This document shows positions 16,967-25,654 of a stretch of 64,000 nt of DNA, piece after piece. Source of the stretch: Tatumella terrea (GTDB lineage Bacteria > Pseudomonadota > Gammaproteobacteria > Enterobacterales > Enterobacteriaceae); contig NZ_BAAAFX010000006.1 of NCBI RefSeq assembly GCF_039523755.1, positions 248,001 through 312,000 on the forward strand. Direction: 5' to 3'. The notes under the pieces were generated by a model. It did not search any database and was not told the origin of the DNA. It saw only the letters and a program-made list of their open reading frames with translations. The translations under genes and the position numbers were made by a program. Within the stretch, counting starts at the first letter, position 1; every line of letters begins with the position of its first letter.

Positions 16967-17227
16967 AGCGATACGGGAGTGATCATTGGTTGAACGGGGC
17001 GCGAGAGGTTGAGTAAACACGATTTGTCACAGCCTCTGACCGTTGCAACCGCGAGAGCTTAGTCAAAAATGATACGGTAAATCTCAGGCTGGGCCGGGGA
17101 GCAGCGGGGGGCAGAGAAGTGGGAGAAAGAGCCGCTCTTAATTGTCAGATCGACAGAGGTATGAAGCATGGAGTTGCCTGGCATGAGCCACGGAAAGCCC
17201 GGCGCAGACTTGCGGCTGACGAAATGA
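16967..17227. other. Gene-free stretch between the repeat array and lpp
   Basis: Roughly 260 bases with no supported gene or clear regulatory motif. I see no recognisable remnant of ldtE or the suf genes that occupy this position in E. coli. Confidence 0.5.
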
Positions 17228-17259
17228 CAAAAAAAATGGTGCCCCGGGGGCACCATTTT
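17228..17259 (-). terminator. lpp intrinsic terminator
   Basis: On the minus strand AATGGTGCC pairs with GGCACCATT, followed by eight T. It lies 15 bases after the lpp stop codon. Confidence 0.9.
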
Positions 17260-17273
17260 CATTACCAGAACGC

Positions 17274-17510
17274 TTACTTACGGTATGCGTGAGCCTGGTT
17301 ATCCAGACGCTGGTTAGCGCGAGCTGCGTCGTCTTTAGCAGCCTGAACGTCAGAACGCACTGCGTTCACGTCGTTGCTCAGCTGGTCAACTTTGGTGTTC
17401 AGAGTCTGAACATCGCTTGACAGTTGGTCGATTTTAGCGTTGCTAGAACAACCAGCCAGCAGAGTTGAACCCAGAATTACCGCGCCCAGTACCAGTTTAG
17501 TACGATTCAT
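17274..17510 (-). CDS. lpp: Major outer membrane lipoprotein (Braun's lipoprotein)
   Basis: Abundant trimeric coiled-coil lipoprotein that ties the outer membrane to peptidoglycan. It is 78 aa like E. coli Lpp and nearly identical to it, with the lipobox LLAGC and lipidated Cys21. Heptad repeats of the helix include KIDQLSSDVQTL and KVDQLSNDVNAV. C-terminal Lys78 is the peptidoglycan attachment site. A GAGGG ribosome site precedes the ATG. The neighbouring L,D-transpeptidase ldtE of E. coli is absent here, so the crosslinking enzyme must be encoded elsewhere. Confidence 0.98.
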   Translation of the reverse strand: MNRTKLVLGAVILGSTLLAGCSSNAKIDQLSSDVQTLNTKVDQLSNDVNAVRSDVQAAKDDAARANQRLDNQAHAYRK

Positions 17511-17554
17511 TATTTTACCCTCTAGATTGAGTTAATCTCCATGTAGCCAGGTAA

Positions 17555-17585
17555 GTATTACACAAAGTTTTTTGTGTTGAGAATA
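17555..17585 (-). promoter_or_regulatory. lpp promoter
   Basis: The minus strand upstream of lpp is almost identical to the E. coli lpp promoter and 5' leader as I recall them. TAATAC (17560-17555) is the -10, preceded by ACTTTGTG and TCTCAACA. The leader ATGGAGATTAACTCAATC leads to the ribosome site. The upstream sequence (17590-17760) is strongly AT-rich, as expected for this very strong promoter. Confidence 0.8.
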
Positions 17586-17761
17586 TATTTTTTATGAGAA
17601 GATGCTTAAATTCACCTATTCGCTCAAAGAAACAGCGATTAATATTCCTTGGTAAAATTTTTAACAGAAATACAGGAATTTAATCGGATTTACCTTAATT
17701 TAAATTAGGTTTTTTAGTCGTTTTTTATTTTTTTAAGTTCTTATTTAAAATAAAAAGGAAT

Positions 17762-17788
17762 AAAAAAAGGCACCGGAGAAGGTGCCTT
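17762..17788 (-). terminator. pykF intrinsic terminator
   Basis: GGCACC/GGTGCC hairpin (17769-17786) followed on the minus strand by seven T. It separates pykF from the lpp promoter. Confidence 0.88.
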
Positions 17789-17802
17789 GATGAAGTTATT
17801 GA

Positions 17803-19215
17803 TTAAATAACGTGGACTGACGCAGTGTTTGTGGTTCCGCTCGGGACTAAAGCCCCGGAAACCATCACCACCACATCCCCGGTTTGGGCATAACCGGCGC
17901 TTAATGCAATCTCTTTTCCGATGCGGTAGAAGTCATCCGTCGAGTTAATTTTCTCCACCAGATGCGTTTCCACACCTTTAGTCGCCAGCAACTGACGGGC
18001 AGTGGTTTCGTTGTTGGTTAACGCCAGAATGGTCGCACCCGGGAAGTACTTACGGATAGATTTCGCAGATTTACCGCCCTGGGTCGCGACGATGATCAGC
18101 GATGATTGCAGTTTTTCTGCGGTATCTACCGCGCCACGGCACACCGCTTCGGTAATGCGTAACTTATGGCTCTCTTTCAGCTCATCAATACGGCTTCCCA
18201 TCACGCGATCCGTACGTTCACAGATGGTGGCCATAATGGTAACGGCTTCCAGAGGATATTTTCCTTTCGCACTCTCACCGGACAGCATCACCGCATCGGT
18301 GCCGTCGATGATGGCGTTGGCCACATCACCGGCTTCTGCACGGGTAGGGCGCGGGTTCTTGATCATTGAGTCCAGCATCTGAGTCGCGGTGATCACCAGT
18401 TTGCGGGCTTTGTTACATTTTTTGATCATCATCTTCTGAGCGAAGATAACTTCCTCGACCGGAATTTCAACACCGAGGTCACCACGGGCAACCATGATCC
18501 CGTCTGAAGCTTCCAGGATCTCATCGAAGTTATTCAGGCCTTCCTGGTTTTCGATTTTGGAGATGATCTGAATATTTTCGCCACCGTGTTGTTTCAGATG
18601 CTCGCGGATTTCCAGCACATCGGAACGTTTACGGATAAAGGAGGCCGCGACAAAATCGACACCCTGCTCACAACCAAAAATCAGGTCGCGTTTGTCTTTT
18701 TCGGCCAGTGCCGGCAGTTGAATAGAAACGCCTGGCAGATTAACCCCCTTGTTCTCACCGAGGTCGCCGTTGTTCAGCACTTTACAGACGACGGTGTTTT
18801 CCGTCACTTCAACCACTTCCATACCGAGAAGGCCATCATCGACCAGTACGGTGTTACCGATAGCCAGGTCAGCGGCAAAGCCGGCATAAGTCACGGCGAC
18901 CTGCTGATTGTTACCGATGACCGACTGGTCGGTTGTGAAGGTAAACGTCTGTCCCGCCTGCAGTGAAACATCGTTTCCGCCTTCAAGCTTCATAGTGCGG
19001 ATTTCAGGGCCTTTAGTATCCAGCAGAATAGCGGCATTGTGCCGGGTCTTACCCACCACTGCGCGCAGATTCGCGATACGCTGGCCATGTTCGGCATAAT
19101 CACCATGAGAAAAATTAAGACGCATCACATTCATACCCGCATCAAGCAGGCTTTTCAGCATCTCTTCGGATTCAGTTTTAGGACCGATAGTACAGACGAT
19201 TTTGGTTTTTTTCAT
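17803..19215 (-). CDS. pykF: Pyruvate kinase I
   Basis: Final glycolytic step, PEP plus ADP to pyruvate plus ATP. The 470-aa length equals E. coli PykF. It begins MKKTKIVCTIGPKTES, carries the pyruvate-kinase signature around IISKIENQEGLNNFDEI and MVARGDLGVEIP (roughly residues 220-250), and keeps the C-terminal allosteric domain (VSGALVPSGTTNT near the end). PykF is activated by fructose-1,6-bisphosphate and, in E. coli, repressed by Cra. A candidate Cra site overlaps a promoter about 230 bases upstream. Confidence 0.97.
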   Translation of the reverse strand: MKKTKIVCTIGPKTESEEMLKSLLDAGMNVMRLNFSHGDYAEHGQRIANLRAVVGKTRHNAAILLDTKGPEIRTMKLEGGNDVSLQAGQTFTFTTDQSVIGNNQQVAVTYAGFAADLAIGNTVLVDDGLLGMEVVEVTENTVVCKVLNNGDLGENKGVNLPGVSIQLPALAEKDKRDLIFGCEQGVDFVAASFIRKRSDVLEIREHLKQHGGENIQIISKIENQEGLNNFDEILEASDGIMVARGDLGVEIPVEEVIFAQKMMIKKCNKARKLVITATQMLDSMIKNPRPTRAEAGDVANAIIDGTDAVMLSGESAKGKYPLEAVTIMATICERTDRVMGSRIDELKESHKLRITEAVCRGAVDTAEKLQSSLIIVATQGGKSAKSIRKYFPGATILALTNNETTARQLLATKGVETHLVEKINSTDDFYRIGKEIALSAGYAQTGDVVVMVSGALVPSGTTNTASVHVI

Positions 19216-19441
19216 GACGGGTTATCTACAAGTTGTAATGAATTTAGGAAACACGGGCCACCGGATATCTCTGCCGATGACGGGAATTTGTGATTCAGAT
19301 AATTTTGTAACTCAGATAATAATGCGTTACCGGGGCGATAACGGAGATAAGAAGGGCAGACGCCATCGTTGACGTCGCTAACCTGACGACGCATATCAGG
19401 GCCGGATTGGGATGTTGCGCAAACTCTGTAAGTCAGGATTC

Positions 19442-19470
19442 TTATCACGTTATTCGCGGAAACCATTCAA
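19442..19470 (-). promoter_or_regulatory. Candidate pykF promoter with Cra-like site
   Basis: On the minus strand TTGAAT (19470-19465), a 17-base spacer and TGATAA (19447-19442) form a sigma70-type promoter. TGAATGGTTTCC (19469-19458), 9 of 12 matches to the Cra palindrome TGAAACGTTTCA, overlaps the -35. The rest of the ~500-base gap between pykF and the porin gene shows no gene. Confidence 0.45.
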
Positions 19471-19658
19471 GTGGACAACAGGATCAGTATAGTCACTAAG
19501 TGAACGGAAACCAAACATAATTCGGTTCCCGCCCATGACGTACCGGCAATATAATGATATTGCGCAACAGATAATCGGGTTTGCACAACTTCTGACCTGA
19601 CCCCGGGTATTTTCCTGACAGACACCGGTCATTACAACGCCGACTGCGGCGTTATCGG

Positions 19659-19697
19659 GCGTTCAGCGGTGAAAACCGGGGCTTTTCCGCTGAACGC
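19659..19697 (-). terminator. Inverted repeat downstream of the porin gene
   Basis: Eleven-base perfect arms GCGTTCAGCGG and CCGCTGAACGC separated by 17 bases, just beyond the end of the tre-porin operon. There is no T tract, so it may act as an mRNA 3' stabiliser, not a classical terminator. Confidence 0.45.
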
Positions 19698-19715
19698 GTC
19701 CTTACCGTAAAGGTA

Positions 19716-21005
19716 TTACCACCAGATTTCCATCTGTGCTCCGACGCTCACTTCATCATTACTGCCGCGGCTGAATTTAAGGGCGCCTGTATCGTTGTAA
19801 GCCAGCCCGCTGACCCTTCCCGGCATGTTTTCCGGCGCATATCCCCATTTTTCACGCCAGCTGGCATAGGTGGCATAGAAACGCAGCGCCGGACGGGACC
19901 AGATGCTGCTTCCGGCCTGCCACTGCTGAGCCAGGGTGAGTTTTATCTGACGGTTTTGCTCTCCGGTACGCTGGGATTTGACCTGGTCATAGCCGGCTTC
20001 AAACAGGGTGCTCATTACCGGAGTCCACTGATACATCGGGCGGATACCGGCGGTGAACCAGCGTGAGCCATTACCATTATCCCGCCGGGTATCCTGCAAC
20101 ATGGCGACGTACATCATCCGCCAGTTGCCCTGCAGGTCATAGGCCCCATGGTCGATTATCCTGACCATCCGGCCATTATTCTCCGCGGAAGCACCTTCTC
20201 CACGACCATTTCTTAGTGACGTCATGGCATCGGTCGCATATTGCAGCACCAGCTTATTGTAGCCTCCGCCGGTTTCCAGAGTATGCTCAGCGGTCGTCAT
20301 CCAGCCTTGTTTACTGGCGTCCGGGGATAAATGATACCCGTCACTGGCAGTGGCCCGGCCGTAATCCACCCCCAGCTCCAGGGTCCCCGCTTTCCCGAAG
20401 GGGATCCCGGCCAGACGAAGGTCGAATGTATCTGTGATGGCGTCTTTAACCTTATGTTCATTATCTATATAACCTTGCGCACCGCCCGCTTCACTGTTAC
20501 GGGTGGCGGCGAGAGAGATTTTACCCCAGCCGGTGTCGATATTTTCGAGTCCGGCACCGGGGCCGGAAATATCCCAGTAATAGAAATCGATCATATGCAC
20601 ATCATGGCGCTGATAAAATCGCTTCCCGGCCCAGAGTTTTGCCCCCGGCAAGGCGCCGATAAGGTTATCCCCCTGAATATTGACTTCCCGTAACGCCGGA
20701 GACACGGCTTCAAAATCAGCCTGCTGAGAAACGGCATACGCCAGGTTAGTATCAAAATAAAAGCCGGAGGTGCCTTGCTGCCAGACCTGCTGGCCCAGTT
20801 TCAGTTCGGCGTAGGTTTCACATTCGTTGCCCAGGCGGTATTTGCTTCCGCCGCCGGTCACAGCAGAACATTGCTGTTCACCGCCGCGGGTACTCCAGCC
20901 AATACCGGAGCGGGCATATCCATGGAAATCAAGAGCGTAGGCGGAGGGTACAGAGACGACAGCCAGCAACGTCAGTGTTGCTGCGACTCTTCCTTGAGTA
21001 GTCAT
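19716..21005 (-). CDS. LamB-type sugar porin in the trehalose operon
   Basis: Outer-membrane beta-barrel porin of the maltoporin (LamB/ScrY) family. The ATG at 21005 (429 aa) is chosen because an AGGAG ribosome site lies just before it; the upstream ATG at 21035 would place that site inside the coding region. A typical signal peptide ends near YAL, followed by DFHGYARSGIGWS, the LamB mature N-terminus pattern. AGKRFYQRHDVHMIDFYYW and the C-terminal GAQMEIWW are family hallmarks. Position directly after treC suggests it admits trehalose or related oligosaccharides. Substrate is inferred. E. coli treBC lacks such a gene. Confidence 0.9.
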   Translation of the reverse strand: MTTQGRVAATLTLLAVVSVPSAYALDFHGYARSGIGWSTRGGEQQCSAVTGGGSKYRLGNECETYAELKLGQQVWQQGTSGFYFDTNLAYAVSQQADFEAVSPALREVNIQGDNLIGALPGAKLWAGKRFYQRHDVHMIDFYYWDISGPGAGLENIDTGWGKISLAATRNSEAGGAQGYIDNEHKVKDAITDTFDLRLAGIPFGKAGTLELGVDYGRATASDGYHLSPDASKQGWMTTAEHTLETGGGYNKLVLQYATDAMTSLRNGRGEGASAENNGRMVRIIDHGAYDLQGNWRMMYVAMLQDTRRDNGNGSRWFTAGIRPMYQWTPVMSTLFEAGYDQVKSQRTGEQNRQIKLTLAQQWQAGSSIWSRPALRFYATYASWREKWGYAPENMPGRVSGLAYNDTGALKFSRGSNDEVSVGAQMEIWW

Positions 21006-21046
21006 AATGGATCTCCTGTTAATGTACAGCATCATGCCGTAGTAAC

Positions 21047-21071
21047 GCGGGCCGGACCCCGGCCAGCCCGC
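21047..21071 (-). promoter_or_regulatory. GC-rich hairpin between treC and the porin gene
   Basis: GCGGGC (21047-21052) can pair with GCCCGC (21066-21071) across a GC-rich loop in the 83-base intergenic gap. Possible mRNA processing or partial attenuation site; no functional evidence. Confidence 0.3.
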
Positions 21072-21088
21072 GGGGGTGGGTTATCCTT

Positions 21089-22765
21089 TCAGTGTCCGGC
21101 AGACGGGCCCGGGGTGAACAGCCACCAGGCAGCCTGATAGGGACTTAACGGCCCGGGCCGGGGCGTTCGGGGAGTCTCCGGTGCATTACTGATGATCAGC
21201 GAATAAGTCCCTTGCTGGTCAAATACGGGCGGCTGCCAGTCGCACGGCTTATTAGTGAGGTTGGCCACCACCAGCAGCAGGTATCCCTGCCAGCAGCGGC
21301 AATAGCACCAGATATCCGGACGGTCCGGGGCGAGGTCATGATAGTCACCGTACTGCAGAAGGGGCAGTTGCTTACGCAACCGGATCAATGAACGATAGCA
21401 GTACAACACGGAGTTCGGGTCTCTTAGTGCGGCCGCCACATTGATCTGCCGGTAATTAACATTACAGTCCAGCCAGGGGGTGCCTGTCGTAAAGCCGGCC
21501 TGCGGAGTATCGTCCCACTGCATCGGTGTACGACTGTTATCCCGCGACTTCGCACCAAGGATGGCGAGGATCTCTTCCTGACTGTGGCCCTGACGACGGA
21601 GTATCCCGGCGATATTCAGGCTTTCCACATCACGGTACTGTCGCAGGTCGGTGAAACCGGCATTGGTCATCCCTATCTCTTCGCCCTGGTACAGGTAGGG
21701 CGTGCCCTGCATACCATACAGCACCATCGCCAGCATTTTCGCCGAGACTTCACGGCAGGTGCCCTCATCGCCTAATCTTGAGACCACGCGGGGCTGATCA
21801 TGGTTACACCAGAAAAGGGCACCGTTAGCACGCTGATGCATCCCCGATTGCCAGTGGGCGAAAATTCGCTTAAGGGCAATAAAATCGGGTGCCATCCGCG
21901 TCCATTTATCACCGTTAGCGTAATCGATTTTGAGATGGTGGAAATTAAATACCATCGAAAGCTCAGTATTATCACAGGAGGCATATTGCTGGCAGTGTTG
22001 CAGGCTGGTGGAGGACATCTCACCGACGGTGATCAGATTTAATGGCCGGAAAACCTCCCGGTTCATTTCCTGTAAAAACTCATGGGCCCGCGGACCATCG
22101 GTATAAAAACGCCGCCCGTCGCCGCCCGGGTCGTCCCCAAACTGTTCCGGTTTTGAGATCAGGTTCACCACATCCAGCCGCAGGGCATCTACTCCTCTGG
22201 CCGCCCAGAAGCGGCAGACATCTTTCAGGGCTTCCCGGACCGGCGGATATTCCCAGTTAAGGTCGGCCTGCTCCTTACTGAATAAATGCAGATAGTGCTG
22301 ACCACATTCCGGTTGCCATTGCCAGGCCGGGCCGCCGAATTTCGACTGCCAGTTTGTGGGGGGAACATCCGGCGGGGAATCCCGCCAGATATAGTAAGGA
22401 TGATAAGGGCTTTGCGGGTCACAGGCCTGAACAAACCACGGATGTTGCGTGGAGGTATGGTTAAACACCATATCCATCATCACCTTCAGGTTACGCTGAT
22501 GCGCTTCCGCGACCAGTTGATCAAAATCGGCCATCGTGCCGTAGCGCGGGTCAATAGCACAATAATCAGCCACGTCATAGCCATTGTCTACCTGCGGGGA
22601 AGGGTAGACCGGGGTCAGCCACAGGATATCAACCCCCAGAAAATGCAGGTAATCGAGATGGGAAATGATGCCCTGCAAGTCACCGGTACCGTTACCGGTG
22701 GTGTCCTGAAAACTCTTCGGGTAAATCTGATAAACAACCTTGTCCTGCGTCCATGTTTGTTCCAT
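21089..22765 (-). CDS. treC: Trehalose-6-phosphate hydrolase
   Basis: Cytoplasmic GH13 glycosidase that splits trehalose-6-phosphate to glucose and glucose-6-phosphate. 558 aa, close to E. coli TreC (551). It shares VYQIYPKSFQDTTGNGTGDL and the TreC-typical EMSSTSLQHCQQY and NFHHLKIDY. Catalytic residues are visible: nucleophile Asp198 (LRLDVVN), acid/base Glu249 (TVGEMSS) and Asp323 in NHDQPR. It starts 24 bases after treB. Isomaltulose or sucrose-isomer hydrolases are homologous alternatives, but the TreB and TreR neighbours make TreC by far the best call. Confidence 0.95.
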   Translation of the reverse strand: MEQTWTQDKVVYQIYPKSFQDTTGNGTGDLQGIISHLDYLHFLGVDILWLTPVYPSPQVDNGYDVADYCAIDPRYGTMADFDQLVAEAHQRNLKVMMDMVFNHTSTQHPWFVQACDPQSPYHPYYIWRDSPPDVPPTNWQSKFGGPAWQWQPECGQHYLHLFSKEQADLNWEYPPVREALKDVCRFWAARGVDALRLDVVNLISKPEQFGDDPGGDGRRFYTDGPRAHEFLQEMNREVFRPLNLITVGEMSSTSLQHCQQYASCDNTELSMVFNFHHLKIDYANGDKWTRMAPDFIALKRIFAHWQSGMHQRANGALFWCNHDQPRVVSRLGDEGTCREVSAKMLAMVLYGMQGTPYLYQGEEIGMTNAGFTDLRQYRDVESLNIAGILRRQGHSQEEILAILGAKSRDNSRTPMQWDDTPQAGFTTGTPWLDCNVNYRQINVAAALRDPNSVLYCYRSLIRLRKQLPLLQYGDYHDLAPDRPDIWCYCRCWQGYLLLVVANLTNKPCDWQPPVFDQQGTYSLIISNAPETPRTPRPGPLSPYQAAWWLFTPGPSAGH

Positions 22766-22789
22766 TCCGGCAACCTTCGTTGATCAATA

Positions 22790-24235
22790 TTATTCAGTGA
22801 CAGATGTCGCGACAGCAGCGGGGCGGGCAGCGAGAGCTTTACGGGTAAAATAACGTGCCAGGATCAGGGTCAGGACCAGCGGCACGACGATGGCTATCAG
22901 AATGGCTACGGAATAGACCGGCCAGAACTCAGGCTTCACAGAGAGAATGCCCGGCAGTCCGCCCACCCCAATCCCGTTGGCCAGCACATGATTCAGGCCA
23001 CACAGCAGACTGGCCAGCGCAGAGCCAATCATGGCGCAGAGCATCGGATAGCGGTATTTGATATTGACCCCGTACATCGCCGGTTCAGTGACACCGAGAT
23101 AGGCGGCCACCGCGGCTGGGATGGCGATACCCCGTTCTTTCGGCGTCCGGCGGATCAGTATGATGGCCAGTACCGCAGAGGCCTGCGCGATATTGGATAG
23201 CGCAATCAGTGGCCATACCGGGGTACCGCCCAGTTTCTGGATCATCTGCATATCAATGGCCAGGGTGGTCTGATGGATCCCGGTGATCACCAGCGGGGCA
23301 TACAGGAAGCCGAAAATGGCTGAGCCCACCGGTGCAAAACTGCCGGTCATCACCAGACTCACAGCCCAGGCAACGCCATCGCCCAGCATACGGCCGAATG
23401 GGCCGATAAGGCCGTGGGCCAGAGGGATCGCGACCAGCAGAGAAACGACCGGAATGATCACCATATTTAACGCTGCCGGGACGATTCTACGTAACTGACG
23501 CTCTATCAATGCCAGTGCCATACCGGCGAGGACCGACGGGATGACCTGTGCCTGATAACCGATCTTTTGCACGGAAAACCAGCCAAAATCCCAGACTTCC
23601 GGCAGTTGCTGCCCCAGCTGATAAGCGTTCATCAGTTGCGGTGAAACCAGGGTGATCCCGAGCACGATACCAAGCACCGGCGTCCCGCCCATTTTGACCA
23701 CCGTAGACCAGCAGACGGCGACCGGTAAGAACATAAAAATGGCCTCACCGGGTAGCCACAGCAGGTCATAAAGGGTCTGCCAGACGACAGAGGTCTGGGC
23801 CAGCGTTCTGTCGTCAGCAAAAGGAATATCTCCGATGACATTACGAAAGCCGAGGATCAGTCCGCCGCTTATCAGCGCGGGTAACAGCGGAAAAAAGATA
23901 TCGGCGATATGAGAAAGGGCTTTTTCGCCAAAAGACATATTATTACGTGCGGCTTCCCGCTGACTTTCCCGGTCGTCTCCCTGTCGCCCGAGGGTGGTGA
24001 TCAACGCCTGATAGTAATCGCCGACTTCCGGGCCAATGACCACCTGGAACTGCCCGGCATTGGTAAAACAGCCTTTGACCATCGGCAGATTTTCCAGGTC
24101 GGTCACACTGGCCAACCGGGTATCACCTAACACCAGTCTCAGGCGGGTAATACAGTGCGTCACGCTAAGAATATTCCCGCGACCACCTAAATATTTAATA
24201 AGATTATCAATGACCTGCTTATCTGTATTTTTCAT
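22790..24235 (-). CDS. treB: PTS trehalose transporter subunit IIBC
   Basis: Inner-membrane phosphotransferase permease that imports trehalose as trehalose-6-phosphate. 481 aa (E. coli 473). The N-terminal EIIB domain has phosphorylated Cys28 in THCITRLRL. The EIIC domain of about ten membrane helices includes FFPLLPALISGGLILGFRNVIGD and GVTEPAMYGVN. No EIIA domain is fused, so the glucose EIIA (Crr) presumably supplies phosphate, as in E. coli. It lies behind the TreR-type operator and upstream of treC. Confidence 0.95.
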   Translation of the reverse strand: MKNTDKQVIDNLIKYLGGRGNILSVTHCITRLRLVLGDTRLASVTDLENLPMVKGCFTNAGQFQVVIGPEVGDYYQALITTLGRQGDDRESQREAARNNMSFGEKALSHIADIFFPLLPALISGGLILGFRNVIGDIPFADDRTLAQTSVVWQTLYDLLWLPGEAIFMFLPVAVCWSTVVKMGGTPVLGIVLGITLVSPQLMNAYQLGQQLPEVWDFGWFSVQKIGYQAQVIPSVLAGMALALIERQLRRIVPAALNMVIIPVVSLLVAIPLAHGLIGPFGRMLGDGVAWAVSLVMTGSFAPVGSAIFGFLYAPLVITGIHQTTLAIDMQMIQKLGGTPVWPLIALSNIAQASAVLAIILIRRTPKERGIAIPAAVAAYLGVTEPAMYGVNIKYRYPMLCAMIGSALASLLCGLNHVLANGIGVGGLPGILSVKPEFWPVYSVAILIAIVVPLVLTLILARYFTRKALAARPAAVATSVTE

Positions 24236-24327
24236 GGGAAGTCCTTGGGGTTGTCCCTGAAAGTCACACGTGAGGGGGTATAACTTATCCCGGAGCAGAG
24301 CATAATCAATTTGTCAGTGGCTGTGTT

Positions 24328-24339
24328 GGGAACGTTCCC
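24328..24339 (-). promoter_or_regulatory. TreR-type operator upstream of treB
   Basis: Perfect 12-base palindrome GGGAACGTTCCC with a central CG, characteristic of LacI-family operators. It lies in the 137-base treR-treB gap, about 95 bases before the treB start. TreR encoded next door is the obvious ligand; binding is inferred. Confidence 0.7.
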
Positions 24340-24372
24340 GGAAATGGAGTCATGATCACAAAATATGTGTAA

Positions 24373-25335
24373 TTAACCGGCAATATCTGTATTCAGCTGA
24401 CCAGTCAACAGGTAAGTGCGGGCAGGGGCAGTGTGGGTGAGGTGGGCGAGCAGTTGTCTGGCCGCCAGTTCGCCGGCATTGGCATAGCCAAATTCCAGCG
24501 TGATCACCGCCGGAAAAAGGAACCCTAACAGCGGCGTATTACCGATAGCGGCGACGGTAATCTTGTGTTCAGGATGTTCACCGAGATATTTATAAATCCC
24601 CAGCGCCAGCGAGTCCGTGGCACAGATCACCGCGCTCGTTCCATCGCGGCACACCTCACCGGCCAGGGTATAGCCACTGTGGTATTCCAGTGTGCCAAGA
24701 GAGGCGAGCGGGGGGAGGGAGAGTCGTTCGCAGGCCGCGAGATAGGCCCGGTAGCGGTCTTCACCGGTCGTTTTATCGCTTTCATTCACCCCCAGGTAAC
24801 TTATCCGGCGGTGCCCCTGCTGAAAAAGATGATCGGCGAGCATCTGAACTGCCCCGGCATCGTCATAACAGACGGATGAAAACCCCTCGCAGGGATGGAC
24901 CATCAGAACGATATGGCTTTCCCAACCGGCGATCATCGCCGCCGTCAGCCCGGTAAAACTGAACAGGATGGCTCCATCCACTTCACGCTGTGTCAGTACC
25001 TTTAAATGTTCAACGACTTTATCGGTACTAAAGCGGCTTTCCAGAATAAGCACATCATAGCCATGTTGATAGAGCAGAGGCAGCATCGCACTGACGGCCT
25101 GATTTTCTGCGGCGGAATCAAGCCTTGCCACAATGATGCCAATCACCCGGCTTTCTTTCACCCGCATCGAACGGGCCGGACGTGACGGAATAAACTGGTA
25201 TTGTTCAATGACCGCTTCGATACGCTTACGTGTCTCGGGATGGACGTCACCCTGCTGGTTTAACACCCTGGAAACCGTGGATTTTCCGGTACCACTGAGA
25301 CGGGCGATATCTTTTATAGTCAGTCGTTTCGGCAT
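24373..25335 (-). CDS. treR: Trehalose operon repressor
   Basis: LacI-family regulator of the trehalose genes. The start at 25335 (320 aa) begins MPKRLTIKDIARLSGTGKST, aligned with E. coli TreR (MQNRLTIKDIARLSGVGKST, 315 aa). The longer open frame upstream has no resemblance to the family. It has an N-terminal helix-turn-helix and hinge (about 1-60) followed by a periplasmic-binding-protein-like sensor domain. In E. coli TreR senses trehalose-6-phosphate. The gene is directly upstream of and codirectional with treBC-porin. Confidence 0.93.
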   Translation of the reverse strand: MPKRLTIKDIARLSGTGKSTVSRVLNQQGDVHPETRKRIEAVIEQYQFIPSRPARSMRVKESRVIGIIVARLDSAAENQAVSAMLPLLYQHGYDVLILESRFSTDKVVEHLKVLTQREVDGAILFSFTGLTAAMIAGWESHIVLMVHPCEGFSSVCYDDAGAVQMLADHLFQQGHRRISYLGVNESDKTTGEDRYRAYLAACERLSLPPLASLGTLEYHSGYTLAGEVCRDGTSAVICATDSLALGIYKYLGEHPEHKITVAAIGNTPLLGFLFPAVITLEFGYANAGELAARQLLAHLTHTAPARTYLLTGQLNTDIAG

Positions 25336-25476
25336 AAAGAGGTTTCCATAAGCTGTCGGTGTAAACACTGAGAGAGCATGATGCAGGAGAACGTATAGTA
25401 ACTGAAACGCAGAACAATCGGGGGGGAATAACGGTGAATTACAGTGATGTAAATCAGAAACAGAGGAGAAAAAGTA

Positions 25477-25553
25477 TGGTGCGTCCGAGTGGACTCGAAC
25501 CACCGACCCCCACCATGTCAAGGTGGTGCTCTAACCAACTGAGCTACGGACGC
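25477..25553 (-). tRNA. tRNA-Val (anticodon GAC)
   Basis: Complete 77-nt cloverleaf on the minus strand including an encoded CCA. The acceptor stem is GCGTCCG/CGGACGC, the anticodon arm CCACC-TTGACAT-GGTGG has anticodon GAC, and GGTTCGAGTCC forms the T loop. As I recall, it matches E. coli valW. Third gene of a three-tRNA transcript. Confidence 0.97.
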
Positions 25554-25575
25554 ACAACTGAATGCAGAAATGAAA

Positions 25576-25652
25576 TGGTGCGTCCGAGTGGACTCGAACC
25601 ACCGACCCCCACCATGTCAAGGTGGTGCTCTAACCAACTGAGCTACGGACGC
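25576..25652 (-). tRNA. tRNA-Val (anticodon GAC), second copy
   Basis: Identical in sequence to the copy at 25477-25553, 77 nt with encoded CCA, separated from it by 22 bases. An exact duplicate and middle gene of the cluster. Confidence 0.97.
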
Positions 25653-25654
25653 AC

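Noticed and set aside
19227..19243. Second Ter site (AAGTTGTAATGAATTTA) upstream of pykF
   Set aside because: Shares only GTTGTAA; the rest of the Ter core and the lock base context are missing.
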